Positions 1 through 11,345 of a stretch of DNA of 64,000 nucleotides are shown here, in pieces. The notes below the pieces were generated by a model. That model saw only the letters and a program-made list of their open reading frames with translations. It was not told where the DNA came from and made no database searches. Within the stretch, counting starts at the first letter, position 1. Each line of letters begins with the position of its first letter. The stretch lies in NCBI GenBank assembly GCA_963082975.1, contig OY720348.1, forward strand, positions 56,695,564 to 56,759,563, in the 5' to 3' direction. The stretch comes from Labia minor. Its lineage: Eukaryota; Arthropoda; Insecta; Dermaptera; Spongiphoridae. The position numbers and the translations under genes were made by a program.

Positions 1-747
1 GATAGAAATTAACAAAAATATTAATTATAAATTTATTATGTAAGAATTAAATCCCCTAAATTAAGGAAAGAATCTTGAAATTCAAGTTTATATATGAATA
101 AACAACACATAATTGCAATTTTGATTAAATGATCTAAAAGGAGATGAACCCAAATAATATGTAAAATATTAATACTACATATTATAGAGTGTTAGTAAAA
201 TAGTTTTTTCAAAAATTCGGAAATTCAATGACAGATATTTTATGTCTAATATTATTAAATCTAAGTTTATTGTCTATTTAATTTTATAGTTTTCTACCTA
301 TTAGAGGGTTTCTCACTTGTTCCATTTTCCAAAGTAGGGAACCATGTTCCAAGTACATAGAGCTATCTCTATGTTAATGCCTATAAAAAAATCTACGACT
401 AAAAAAAATTCAAGATAGGTAGACCGAATTTGTCATCTGTCGCTAACTAAATAATTAATGGTTTGAGATGTTCTAGCTCTCAACTCTTTATTGTAAAGGT
501 ATAAAACTATCTCTCACACAGAATTACATATGCTAATTAAATTATCTATTTATCTATCTATCACTGTGAAAATTTTGAAACTGCAGCAACCATATTCCTC
601 TATCTATCTATTACTATTAATTTCATATTCTCTCGAATTTGCCATTTTATTCTGAGTTCATCGGATCTTTGGTATAGGAGTACTCATTGGTCTTTTCCTA
701 ATTGGTTTCCCTATAAAAATACTTCTCTATAACATTGTATATTATTA
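1..747. other. AT-rich sequence without a recognisable gene
   Basis: No supported ORF. It holds short tetranucleotide runs (tctatcta around 540-620) and a scrap near 576-600 (tgcagcaaccatattcctc) that matches the antisense of the LINE C-terminal tail repeated elsewhere in the window. Confidence 0.5.
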
Positions 748-776
748 AGTACCTGGAATACCGAGCTTTCACTCAA
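748..776 (-). repeat. family B, 3' end fragment
   Basis: The segment reads gtacctggaataccgagc, the antisense of the family B terminus (gctcggtgttccaggtac). Only about 30 bp remain and they directly abut a family A copy. Confidence 0.6.
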
Positions 777-781
777 AATTT

Positions 782-1223
782 GTAAATTGGATTAAATTAC
801 ATATATTATATTTAAATTAAATTTAATTAATTAAATTATTAATTAAAATTAATAAATAATATTTATTAAACCAGCGTGTGTTTGGCTCTTTGTTGATGGC
901 ACCACGTCAAGATTTGCAGTATTAAAAAATTAATTCCGGTAATTTCAGGAATTCAATCATGCTGAAATTCTATATATAGCAGTTTTATACAATTTTTAAT
1001 TATGTGAAAAAACTATCAAACATATATATTTATTTTTACGGTGAGTTTAGATGAAAAAAATGAAAATGTAGTAGGTAATGGTCCCCTTCCGGATGAGCTA
1101 TATTTCTCACATTTTTCAATAATGCCCCTGTACAAAATTTCATTATTCTAGCTCAAACCGTTTTTGCGTAATCTTATCTACATACACACATACATACACA
1201 CAAACACACTCTGGCGAGATAGT
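782..1223 (-). repeat. family A dispersed repeat, copy 1
   Basis: Antisense copy of a roughly 560-615 bp family found eight times here. It keeps the landmarks ttggctctttgttgatggca, tatatagcagttttatacaa and ctggcgagatagta. It lacks the ctggagtgtctccac end and an internal block next to the CA/TG-rich stretch at 1180-1207. It has no coding capacity and is probably a non-autonomous element. Confidence 0.8.
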
Positions 1224-1948
1224 AAAAAAAATATATATAAATTTAAAAAAAAATATATACCTATATAGTACTTTTGACAATTTTAAACCTTTCACTTTTC
1301 AACATTATCATTATCCAAAAATATTAATATTCATACCTTTTTATTATTATTTGAATTTAAAGGGATCTGTTTAACTCAGGCCATTAACACCTCATTAACA
1401 ACTTTGTTATCATCAGATTCATTAATAAAAATAAAAATTCAAAAAATAATATAAAAATAATTAATAATCCAAAAAATTATAAATAAATAAAATAAAGAAC
1501 TATAAAGAACTGACCCCGAACTAAGCTATAATAATTAAATAAATTAATAATTTACGCTTATTTCGATCATCGACATTAGACTATCAACCTAGAGATAAAG
1601 TATTAAAAAAAAATACTAAAACTATAGGGGTGACTGTAAAGAGCCTGCCCGGGTTAGACTTTATAAACAATTAAATAAAAATATTTAACCTAATATCGAC
1701 ATCAGGCACAAACAAAATTGCCTCCCAATACTGATTTCTTACTTTATGCGAAGAGAGAGGATTATAAATATAATTTACCCATTGATTAGAGGAGGTGGTT
1801 ATTTATAAATAGAATATGCATACACAAATCTAGGGTAATTTATTACATTGCCCGGTCTGCTATTATTTCTCTAGTTACTTTAATTAAATGACATTTGTGT
1901 GATTCTTGCTGTCATATATATTAAATAGTATATGTATAATATTACATA
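1224..1948. other. AT-rich sequence
   Basis: No gene seen. Weak internal similarity exists between about 1500-1580 and 1635-1710, possibly an old local duplication. Confidence 0.4.
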
Positions 1949-2317
1949 CTTATTATACTAGCAAAAATTGTATATATATTTGCATTTTTGAAATATTAAA
2001 CCGCTAGTAGAATTTTTTTGAAATTCACACGATAGATTTTATAAAGAAAAATCGATCTGTATTGGTTTCAGTCTCGGGATAAATCATCTTTATTAGTTTT
2101 TTCTCAAATTAAAATAGGAAATTTAAATGACGTCAGCAACTACGTCAGACAATGCTTTCTTAAATACAAAATATTATAAATATAAATCAAATCAAATTAT
2201 GAAATATATATTGTTATATCCACAAGTCATACTTTACTGTCTTTCAGAGAATTAATATTTTTTTTTAAATTTATGTTCTTTTAAATTATATGAACGGCGG
2301 CTCGGTATCTCTGGTAC
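1949..2317 (+). repeat. family B dispersed repeat, copy 1
   Basis: Starts cttattatactagcaaaaa and ends ggcggctcggtatctctggtac. The core has cgatctgtattggtttcag, a TGACGTCA octamer at 2128-2135 and a second ACGTCA at 2142-2147. It is non-coding. The same core recurs about ten times in the window on both strands. Confidence 0.85.
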
Positions 2318-2521
2318 TGACATATTATTATTATAAACCAATTTTCGAAACACTATGCATATATAACCAAATGCGAAAACATACTGTATGCATAAATAGC
2401 CATGTCCTTTAAAAAAACTCTGATATCTGTCCTAGACCCACCCCTTTTAACCATATCCTTTATTAAAATATTCGATTTTTAATTGTTATTTATTTATTAT
2501 ATCCATTTTTTATATTTTTTA

Positions 2522-2642
2522 CAGTGAAGGAATAATGTAAATGTCATGGAGGCGCTGAAGCCGGACATTGTCAATGGTTATTCTCAATCGGTTGATTGCC
2601 CGACAACAGCGCCCTCATGGTTTTTACATTTTTCCGTCACTA
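2522..2642. mobile_element. short palindromic MITE, Tc1/mariner-like
   Basis: A 121-bp unit whose two ends are imperfect inverted repeats of roughly 45 bp (cagtgaaggaataatgtaaa on the left, and the antisense of tttacatttttccgtcacta on the right). It is flanked by TA on both sides, and its TA target and CAGTG-like end suggest Tc1/mariner mobilisation. The centre is GC-richer than its surroundings. No ORF. Confidence 0.65.
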
Positions 2643-3564
2643 TACAAACATAATGTAATAAATTAATTGGATTATAATCAGTTGGCAGGCTTACATCAGC
2701 ATTTATAGTTGTCAAGTTAATTAGAAATAACATAATATCATATTTTGATGTATTTTTGTAAAAATCTGGTACAAATTAATTCACTCAAGAAGAAGGAAAT
2801 TTTTCCCTTGTATAAATTTCTTTTTATCTATTTTTTATAATCTTGAAAAAAAAGATGACGGATAATATTCATAATCGATTACTAAGATAATGAAAATATA
2901 TAATAATAATAATAATAATAAATAATAATAATAATAATATTCTTGATACAATCACCGGGGTTTCATGTTAATATTTTTTAATCTTATTAAATATTTATAA
3001 ATATTATATATATATATAAGTTTTTAATCTTAATTTAAGTAATAATAAATAATATGGGAAGCAAAATAGAAAGAAAATCACATTCAAATGACTGACTGAC
3101 AGACAATGATTGTCAATGGATTGCGGTTGCATGTCAAAGATATTGTGATGAGAATTTTCATCCTGCTCGTGATTTGCCTTAATGCCTTCGTTTCGGTTCA
3201 TGATTTTACAGGTTAAATCCCCATTCATCATTAATGCGGCAACCAAGATATCTTCTACATGAGGTCACGCTCTACAATTTCGTTCTTAACCTTCTAATGG
3301 CCTTTATTGTTCACCTTAAAACATGCCATTTCATCTTTTTATATACCTTCTTTAATTTTACTGATATCCATTTGTAAAAAGAAGAATAACTAATCAAATA
3401 AATCGCACTTCAAAAAAAAAAAAAATTCATAATAATTAATATAAAAAATAAATAAATATTCACAAATTTTGTAAACCTTTTTTTTTTATTCATTTATAAT
3501 TTAGTTATTTAATCTGAAATTCAAACATAATTTATCAAATAAAAAAAATATCTTTCTAATTTTT
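2643..3564. other. AT-rich sequence with (AAT)n run
   Basis: (AAT)n occurs near 2900-2940 and A or T runs near 3410-3490. An open frame at 3004-3246 (antisense) has no recognisable domain and no coding character, so I do not call it. Confidence 0.4.
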
Positions 3565-4180
3565 ACCGACCGACGATAGTAAGGGAGGTATTGTTTTCAC
3601 ACCAAATTTCACATGTGGAGATTTTTACATATCTCCACGAATCATGCATTTTCTAAACAGAAAAAAGTATTTTTAGCATGATGTCTGTCCGTCCGTCCGT
3701 CTGTCCGTCCGTCCGTCCGTCCGTATAGCCTGAACGGCTCAACCGATTTTGATGAAATTTGGTATATTTACTTAATGCATCAGTGGGATGAATTGATCAA
3801 CTTTTGGTGCAATTCCGGAAACCGGAAGTGGTAGTATTAGCGATCGACGATAGGAAGGAAAGGGTTATTTTCACACCAAAGGAGATTTTTTTATATATCA
3901 CCACGAATCATGCACTTTGTATTGGTTTTATCCTCGAGAAAAATCATATTTATTAGTTTTTTCTTGATTTAAAATTATATGACGTCATCCAGCCATTCAT
4001 GACGTCACAGTCTGGTCTTACATATATATTATAAATAAAATAAAATTAAAAATATTTATGTTATATCCATATCTGTTTTTTATTACATTAATATATATAT
4101 TAAAATTATTTGAAATTGTTTCTGTAGCTGGAAATTAATTTATTTCAAACAGTCGGTCGGTTCGGACCTGGCCACAGGTC
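3565..4180 (+). repeat. family C dispersed repeat, copy 1
   Basis: Starts accgaccgacgatag; its inverted complement gtcggtcggt occurs near the end, followed by a terminal hairpin gacctg-gcca-caggtc (4165-4180). The interior has two TGACGTCA octamers (3980-3987, 4000-4007) and the sequence tgtattggtttta...cctcg shared with family B, so B and C seem related. It also contains an internal tccg run and a second acgatagg motif near 3845. Non-coding. Confidence 0.75.
3684..3724 (+). repeat. (TCCG)n simple repeat
   Basis: About ten tgtccg/gtccgtccg units inside the family C copy, directly before the motif gaacggctcaaccgatttt. Confidence 0.9.
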
Positions 4181-4187
4181 AACTTAT

Positions 4188-4804
4188 TACTATCTCGTAA
4201 GAGATAGTATTGCGATCACGAAAATTTTCGATGTTGAGATTTTGATGTTTTTATACGTTTTGAAGGTTCCTGAATCATTTTCACTAAGGTTGAGAAAAAT
4301 GTCTGTGTGTGTGTATGTGTATGTGTGTGTGTATGTGTGTGTATGTATGTAGACAAGATTATGCAAAAACGGTTTGAGCTAGAATGATGAAATTTGGTAC
4401 ATGGACATTATTCAAAATTCCTAGTTTTCTATAAACTTTTGAGAAATGTAGCTCAACCGGAAGAGGGTCATTACTTACAACGTTTTGATTTTTTTTCCTC
4501 TAAAGTGACCGTAAAAATAAAGATATAGGTTTGATAATTTTACACATGATTAAAAATTGTATAAAACTGCTATATATAGAATTTCAGCTTGATTGAATCA
4601 CTGAAAGTACCAGAATTAATTTTTTAACACTGCAGATCTCACGCGCCAACACGTGCCATGGTGCCATCAATAAAAAGCCAAACATGCGCTGGTTTAATAT
4701 TTATTATTTATAATTTATAATTAATTAAATTTAATTTAAATATAATATATTATGTTATTTAATCCAATTCAAATTTGCGAGATAGTCGAGTGGAGACACT
4801 CCAG
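4188..4804 (+). repeat. family A dispersed repeat, full-length copy 2
   Basis: Opens with actatctcgtaagagatagt (a small palindrome) and closes with gcgagatagtcgagtggaga followed by cactccag. The opening actatctcg and closing cgagatagt are inverted repeats. A (TG)n tract lies at 4305-4345. It abuts the end of the family C copy. No ORF. Confidence 0.85.
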
Positions 4805-4971
4805 CTAATTTTTTTTAATTTAATGAAATTTGAGCATAGATTTTTAAGAATTGATTGAGGAAAAAAATATTTTCTATATACTTTTGTATATACTACTTTT
4901 GTATATAAATTATATATGGTTCACGTAATCGACATATCTATCTGTCAATCTATATATATATTCATTTTTAT

Positions 4972-5236
4972 TAGCCATTTTCAAAGGTGTTTATTTAGGA
5001 TAGAATTTTTTTTTTGAATTTTGGGTCTTGTGTTGGGGTTTTGGGTTGAATGGGTCTAGATTTTAGACTTACTGTATTCCGAAGGTCCGAGAAATCCTGG
5101 GCACTAACACTGCCACTAACACACGTCTGCTCCTGAACACAGCCCAAAGCCTCTCTTGAAAATGGCACCAGAATGAGCGCCTAAACGTTTAGACTCAAAT
5201 CTCACAATTAAACGTGATAATGCCCGGAAATAATTT
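4972..5236. mobile_element. foldback MITE, diverged copy
   Basis: Shares gccattttcaaaggtgttta, gggttttgggttgaatgggt and the right end acgtgataatgcccgg with the better copy at 12206-12528. The outer arms are more eroded here. Confidence 0.55.
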
Positions 5237-6429
5237 CTCATAATAATAAAAAGTATCACGAAAACCTAACACAAACATATATATTTATATATAAAATAAC
5301 ATATAGTAACATAAATAAATAAATAACTTATAGTTAGCCACTATCATGTATCTAATAAATTAAATAAAAAATAATTCAAATTTTAAGAGAAAATTAAATA
5401 TAATATCAGTTGATTTAATTTCGTATAGAACAATTGTACTAATTTTATTAATATTCAAGTGATTAATATTAATTACATATTACTTTAAACAATATATTAT
5501 CAATTTTTAAAATTTAAAACTAAATAGAATTCAAAGAGAAGTAAAAATACATTCATTTGTCCAATATTTAATAAATAAATTAATTAAATTAAAATAAAAG
5601 AAGTCATTTTTTTATTATAAAAAAATTCGAATAATTTATTTATTTTTGGAATATAAAATATAAAACACTCTGTAATAGAAATGACATTTTGAGTTTGTAA
5701 TTAATGCATGGTCTAATTTGAGCATTTATTTAGGACATCGATTACTAACCCTGAACCTGGATATGCATACTACATCAAAAGATAATAGAATTACAAATTA
5801 TATACTATCTAGTTATAAATAACTTAAAATTAATTTCAAATTTTAAATAAATTTAGATATGTTAATGAATTTAACAATTTAATATTTTAACATCCTTACA
5901 TTTCTCTAACTGAATTGAATTTAAAAATATTTTTTATGTTATTATTTTAAAAATTTATGAATTTTACATGAATTTTGTATTTCATGGGTCTTAGCTTTAA
6001 AACTAAATTAAACAGAAGTGCCCTTTGACATAATTCAGTTAATCATCTTGGCCATCTTCATGAAAAGGATTGTCTGCCTGCCTAGCTTACCCCTTAACAC
6101 TAATAAAGCCTTAAAATAATTATTCAGCCTGCTGCACATGAACATTGCTAGAAGATTAAGAGAATTAAATCTGAAAATATTATTATCAATTTATTAATAT
6201 CTAAGGTAGCAAAGTATTTTTAAAAATCCTTACTAACGACGTCATGAAAATGGTTCACTAGGTTTATTTCTCAAATAAATTGATATATAAACTTTCATAT
6301 TGAAAAGAAAGTTTAAATTGAAGCAGTTGTCAACATATTTATTGTAAAATTGTTATAAAAGTATTATAATAAATTTAATTGAATTTAAGTTCATTGATCA
6401 TTATAAAAACATATTTTTTGCACATACTG
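5237..6429. other. AT-rich sequence without features
   Basis: A/T-dominated, with no homology to families in this window and no gene seen. Confidence 0.4.
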
Positions 6430-6566
6430 TGAAAAAACAGAGCTGATTAAGCCGGTTGCCGCCTAAACAGGGTAGAGGTAGTGTATGATCATCTTAACAC
6501 AGATTTTCTTGATCAGCGACCGCTACTTTATATTTCGATTAGCTTCCCAATTATGATCATGTAGAC

Positions 6567-7146
6567 CAGGGGTCAGCAAAAAAAGGGCTAAATATAAAAA
6601 ATTTAAAGATCTGGGGGCCAGACATGTTAGTATATATATTTTACTGTCCTAACCAAGAATCTAATAAAAATCAATTTTAAATTAATTAATTAATTAAATA
6701 ATAAATTTTGCATTAATGTGATGAATGTAATTGTTTCTTTAAGATATTGTTTCATCATAATTGGGTACAAAGTTAGTACTTCCTATAATTAAAGTTGTTT
6801 GCAAATGGTCATCTGTTAATAATAATTTATCTGTTTTGCGATTTTGTATACTTCTTCACAATGGTATGTACTTTCAAATACAGAAATAAGCCCTCGTGCA
6901 TATGATTTTAATTGATCGTATTCATTCTCTGAAAGATATTCATAGAATTGTGTTAGATCCATACCTTGGAACTTCATTTTTAGTGTGTCATCACTTTGCA
7001 AATCACTGACTTCTAACTGAAGTTCTGACAGAAGTTCGTCAATCGTACACTCAAATGAAAATTTCTTATGCATTTGCATAAAAAATGACAATCTTTACCT
7101 GCGAGCCGGATAAAAATAGATAGTGGGCCGTAGTTTGCCGACCCTC
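6567..7146 (-). mobile_element. hAT transposon relic with 8-bp target duplication
   Basis: The ends are caggggtcagcaaa (left) and tttgccgaccctc (right), imperfect terminal inverted repeats of the hAT type. Both sides carry ATGTAGAC (6559-6566 and 7147-7154), matching the 8-bp duplications made by hAT transposases. At 580 bp it is heavily deleted; only a C-terminal piece of transposase remains. Confidence 0.85.
6816..7091 (-). pseudogene. hAT transposase C-terminal fragment (ZBED/GTF2IRD2-like)
   Basis: A 91-codon antisense open frame. The visible motifs LQLEVSDLQ (about residues 25-33), LTQFYEYL (46-53) and SVFESTYHCEEVYKIAK (70-86) correspond to the C-terminal dimerisation (hATC) region of hAT transposases related to the general transcription factor II-I repeat/ZBED proteins. 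In the family this region lets transposase subunits associate in the nucleus and lies at the end of a protein of roughly 500-600 residues. The RNase H-like catalytic core and the zinc finger are absent, so this copy cannot transpose on its own. The start codon is an artefact of truncation. It lies within the hAT relic bounded by 8-bp duplications. Confidence 0.75.
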
Positions 7147-7154
7147 ATGTAGAC

Positions 7155-7347
7155 CAGTGTTTCCCAACTTTTTTTCTGCCATGCCTCAACTTAAGCCTTT
7201 CCAAAATTCTTATGCCACCCTATGTAACATATACATCATTTTTAATATCAAAAAGGGTTAAACTCGTGTCGAGTCCATTTTAGAATTGCATCCCTTCAAA
7301 TCAAATTTCCCCCCTGTGAAGCGTGGACACGATGTTAGAAAACACTG
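7155..7347. mobile_element. hAT-type MITE, 193 bp
   Basis: Ends cagtgtttcccaac and gttagaaaacactg form a 14-bp imperfect terminal inverted repeat. The flanks are ATGTAGAC (7147-7154) and ATGTATAC (7348-7355), a 7/8 match. It shares its left flank with the preceding hAT relic. No ORF. Confidence 0.8.
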
Positions 7348-7470
7348 ATGTATACTTGTGAACCTGGTTCTTGTAGACCCGAGCTAGAGAGAGAAATTCC
7401 GTTGCCACACTTGGGACAAGAACCTGGGATCACAAGATTAAGATTAAAGCCCCTCCACTGTGTCGTGTCT

Positions 7471-7925
7471 TTATTATGAAAATATTGAAATGTGGTTTTA
7501 CCTATTTTTTACAGTGTTACTAAATATTTTATTATATCCATGAATATTTAACTAGATCCAAAAAATACAATTTTCAACTCAATTTAAAATGACTTATAAT
7601 TTCATAATTGTTTTAATTAAACCAAGTAAAATTTTTCAAAACTGGAAGGGAAATTTTTTAACTCATCTTGTGGCATTATTCCAAACCTTATAAATATAAA
7701 TAAGGTTTTGAGTAATGTCAAAGCCAGTAAGAAATCCATACTGGTTAATTCCACAGGGAGACACTTGGCAGTCCTTTGCCCCAGCAGTCAAAACTGTTCT
7801 TTTGAAAAATATATTCTAGATAGTTTAATTTCTATCCAATAGAAAATTTCTTTGGGATAAAATTGAAATTTATTTTTGTAAAGTATATCCACCACAATAA
7901 ACATGTTACTATTATGTTATAAGAA
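7471..7925. other. AT-rich sequence; unassigned complex block at 7660-7805
   Basis: The block at 7660-7805 is less AT-rich than its surroundings but gives no recognisable protein on either strand. Confidence 0.35.
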
Positions 7926-8564
7926 GTCTGTTCAAAAGAAAAGGTGAATTTTGAATTATTTCGAAAAGTATTTATTTATATATATATATTCATCAATATC
8001 CTTTTTCTTCCCTTCAAAGTAATTCCTCTCAGATATAGTGCACTTATGCCAGCGCTTCTTCCAATCTTCGAAGTACATCTGAAATGCGCTTTTCGGTATG
8101 GCTGCTCGTTCTTCGATTCCGACTTTATCTAATCAATTGTGGCAAAACGCTTTCCTTCCATTCAGTTTTGGGAATAGGAAAAAGTCGCAGGGAGCCAAAT
8201 CTGGTTAATACGGTGGTTGGGGAATGATTACGATGTTGTTTTTAGCCAAAAAATCACGAACAAGCAATGATGCTCTGAAATCTATGATTTGTTTTTCCAC
8301 AATTCCGATTGTTTGAGCCGTATTGCTTCACGCAAACGCTGCATAACTTCTTTGTAGTATTCCTTATTTTTTTTAAAGTAAAAATTCGAAGAACACACAA
8401 AACATGACTAACTTTTTCAGTTGTCAAAAACATACTACTAATCCAAAATGGCTGATAATGTACACAAATGAGAAACATATATGTACCAACATAACAAAAA
8501 ATTTCAATAATCGAATGAACACAGCCCAAGAAAATTCAAAATTCACCTTTTCTTTTGAACAGAC
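7926..8564 (-). mobile_element. internally deleted mariner transposon
   Basis: Near-perfect terminal inverted repeats of about 32 bp: left gtctgttcaaaagaaaaggt..., right ...accttttcttttgaacagac. The element is about 640 bp, against roughly 1.3 kb for an intact mariner. The 5' half of the transposase has been lost and only the C-terminal third remains, with lesions. Confidence 0.85.
7950..8385 (-). pseudogene. mariner transposase, C-terminal third
   Basis: Read on the minus strand across frame breaks, the segment shows KEYYKEVMQRLREAIR (about 8385-8335), an FLAKNN-like motif before 8250, an eroded PYSPDLAP-type region near 8200, then GKRFATID and a final GDYFEGD-like region eroded to LRGITLKGRK near 8030. 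These are landmarks of mariner DDE/D transposases, which cut and rejoin DNA at TA dinucleotides. The catalytic HHDNAPAH region is damaged at about 8270-8285 (ISEHHC), several frames must be joined and the N-terminal DNA-binding part is absent. It cannot encode an active enzyme. Confidence 0.8.
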
Positions 8565-9470
8565 CTATAGTATATGTATACATAATATATACTACTCCTA
8601 TTTTCACTTTGTCTATAGATCATCAACCAATATATAGGTGTATATACAAAAACCTATAATTTTTGGTATGTAACCCTTAATGGTTATTTATGTAAACATC
8701 TACGCTGTTTATCCAAACCCTTAATCGATTCAAAGACCCTGCCTATAACATAACATAATAGTTCGTAAATGAATACAAAAATATTAATTATAACTATTCT
8801 CAAAATTATTCAAATATTATACATTTTAAATTTAATTTGATATTATCAATCCGAAATGATTAACCGAAAGTTACTAATTCAATCACATCAATTTATCTCA
8901 AAGTGATCTTTTAATTATCTGCCATCCATTAATTATTATTAAATTATGGTAAAAGTTTTTTTTTTCATTAATTTAATAAAATTATTAGATCACATTTATA
9001 TTTAATATTTTAATCTACATCATTTTTTATATATCTTCATTTTTCAATTTAAAATAATATATTTAAATCAAATAGTAATAGTATATATATATATATCAAT
9101 TACTATTGGAGCATATATTATATTATAATATTATTAATCCTTATATAGCTATCTATATACGAGAAAGCTTTGATTATGAAAATTTAATTCTGAAAATGAC
9201 AATAAAATAAGGACCGAAACGCGTTGACATTTATATCTAAAAACAACCCTGAATTAACTTTTATTTATAACTTTTATATATATTTGTTTACTAGCGAAAA
9301 ATTATTAAAAAGAATATTATTTATAATTTGATTTTAATTTTGCATAATCCATAAATAATTTTTTTTTTATTTTTAAGGGACGATTTGATTTTTTAAATAA
9401 TACATTAAAGTGATTGTGATCGTACTAATTGATCATTTTCTATTCAAATCAATTTATAAAGTATCTCCTT
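8565..9470. other. AT-rich sequence
   Basis: No gene. The segment 8851-8935 is a diverged copy of 9482-9565 (shared accgaaagt, tcaattatctgcca). Confidence 0.4.
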
Positions 9471-9760
9471 GTTGGTTAGACATCCGAATTGAGTAACCGA
9501 AAGCCAGTAATTCAATCGTTCCGATTTGTCCCATAACGATCTTTCAATTATCTGCCACGACTGCTGCAATGGCTAATAAACAATGAAGGGTAGATATGGT
9601 GGTGTTACGTCTACTTCACTCCACTTTAATTAACGAAAGTCGAGCAGACATCATCAGATTAAAATGCAATTGACGCTGTTTAATGCAAAAACAATGTAAA
9701 GCAAAGCTAAGGAAGTAATTTGAAACTAATTTTTACTGACTAAACAAACATCTATTTTAA
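9471..9760. promoter_or_regulatory. candidate host regulatory or conserved block
   Basis: One of the few non-repetitive, compositionally complex stretches. It holds a ttaatta homeodomain-type core, aacaatg HMG-box-type words and a 3-kb-unique sequence with no ORF. Part of it (9482-9565) is duplicated at 8851-8935. Regulatory function is inference from composition and duplication only. Confidence 0.2.
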
Positions 9761-10530
9761 TGAGAAGCTCAAGAGGTATACTTCATTGAATAGCTTGTAG
9801 TTAGAACCTGGATGAATTTATTAAAATTAAAAAAAAAATAACCCAACTGGTGGTTATTCAACCATTTTCATTCAATCTCTATTAGAAAATATTGTTATAT
9901 AATTGTTATATATATCTAGGGGAATGTGTGTGTGTGTGTATGTCTATTATCTCTATATAAAGTGTAAAAATATCAAATAATTTCAAATGGATTATCCCTA
10001 TCGGCAATTAAATACAATTGTTTTCATTATTGTCATCCATTGTTGAATATTCAAATTTAAATTTTTTTTTTATTTGAGTATTCTAATCCGTTAAGTTTCC
10101 TTGAATCCATAAAATTGAATGATGGATTTAACGAGAGAGATTTTGGCTTTTTACATTTATCTCATCCTCCTTTAATGTGGGATGCTTTTGATATTTCATT
10201 TGTGTGCAAAATCGCAGATTTACCAACCAATTGATATCGAAATATTATGTTATGAACACAATCAAGTCTTTGATCTGTTTTGGTAGACTTAATTGCAAAT
10301 CTATTTTTGTATAACTCTTTCTTTTTAAAGATTTTAAAGCTTGAAAATCTAATTTACCCTTTTTTAATAAAAATTACTACATACATTTTTTAATATTATT
10401 TGACTTTCCACTTTTAATAACGAAATAAATTTAGCTAATAAAAAACGCTCAACAATTTTTGTATTTTTTTAAATAAAAAAAGTCTATTTTTGTGACACAA
10501 TGGAACACGATTTTCTTGGTTTCAGTAAAC
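9761..10530. other. AT-rich sequence with short (TG)n
   Basis: A (TG)n tract near 9925-9942 and otherwise A/T runs; no gene seen. Confidence 0.4.
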
Positions 10531-10957
10531 ACATTCCTCCAACCATCTCTATCCTGAGTCACTACTATCCAATTTTTACATTCCTCCAACCATTCCTATC
10601 CTGAGCTACTACTATACAATTTTTACATTCCTGCAGCCAGCTCTATCCTTGAGCCACTACTATACAATTTTTACATTCCTTCAGCCATCTCTATCCTTGA
10701 GCCACTATTACTCAATTTTTACATTCCTCCAACCATCTCTATCCTGAGTCACTACTATCCAATTTTTACATTCCTGCAGCCAGCTCTATCCTTGAGCCAC
10801 TACTATACAATTTTACATTCCTCCAGCCATCTCTATCCTTGAGCCACTACTATCCAATTTTTACATTCCTGCAGCCAGCTCTATCCTTGAGCCACTACTA
10901 TACAATTTTACATTCCTCCAGCCATCTCTATCCTTGAGCCACTACTATACAATTTTT
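10531..10957 (-). repeat. nine-unit 47/48-bp minisatellite derived from a LINE reading frame
   Basis: Nine tandem units begin acattcct at 10531, 10578, 10625, 10673, 10721, 10768, 10815, 10863 and 10910. Units 1 and 5 are identical, and 6 and 8 are identical; 6-7 and 8-9 look like a duplicated dimer. On the minus strand a 48-bp unit reads as 16 codons, KNCIVVAQDRDGWRNV, which is the AQDRDxWRNV segment at the C-terminus of the LINE tail seen at 12661-12872 and 58570-58850. The 47-bp units break the frame. Confidence 0.9.
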
Positions 10958-11160
10958 ATCTTTTTCTAATTTTCTCAATTGTTATTTTTTATATTGCCCC
11001 CCCCCCCCTCCCTCCAGTCGTCATGTGCATCATTTATATCGGATACACATTAGACTATTAACATTTGGATTTTTGAAAAATTTCTTTAAAATTGATTATA
11101 ATATATAAACTCTTTTAATAAAGTTATATTATGTCTATATCTCTATCTTTATTGCTCTAT
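10958..11160. repeat. poly(C) tract and short dispersed repeat E
   Basis: A C-run with ctccctcc occupies 10996-11014. The following block (catgtgcatcatttatatcg to about 11110) matches 23660-23760 (catgtgcattatttatatcg), defining a short dispersed repeat of about 90 bp. Confidence 0.55.
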
Positions 11161-11345
11161 TGAACTAGAAAGTTCTTTCCTGCAGCAACCTCATTTCTCC
11201 AACCATAACTATACTGAGCCATTTCCTTCATTTTCCAATTTCCTCACATATCTACCTTTAAATTGTCAACCCTCATCTTGGTTACTGTCCTTTCCAAATT
11301 GATTTTTTCATTCACAAACCTCCAACTAAACTTTTATTACTCATT
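11160..11345 (-). pseudogene. LINE reverse transcriptase C-terminal tail, decayed
   Basis: The minus strand gives a tail with MRVDNLKVDM and SYGWRNEVAAGKNF, clearly related to the same terminal region at 12661-12872. It ends at the conserved stop after the KNF motif. No catalytic domain is present. It is a 5'-truncated or eroded LINE copy. Confidence 0.6.

Larger units (their letters stand above)
6430..7470 (-). mobile_element. tRNA-derived SINE (family D) split by two hAT elements
   Basis: On the minus strand the head (about 7460-7380) shows a box-A-like caCAGTGGAGGGG and a box-B-like caGGTTCTTGTCCC. It is followed by gaatttctctctctagctcg. The body resumes at 6558-6480 with gggaagctaa...agtagcggtcgctgatcaag. 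The same order (head, gaattt-tct block, gggaagctactt...aagtagcgg block) is seen in the uninterrupted copy at 51690-51905. Two hAT insertions (6567-7146 and 7155-7347) separate the halves. Confidence 0.65.

Noticed and set aside
1949..2317. Firm classification of family B as a Helitron
   Set aside because: The 3' hairpin is suggestive, but a clean TC start, a CTRR end and A/T insertion without duplication could not be shown.
3004..3246. 80-codon antisense frame
   Set aside because: No domain, A/T-driven C-terminus, no splice or promoter context.
10531..10957. CRISPR array
   Set aside because: The tandem units are contiguous with no unique spacers, and the context is an animal genome.
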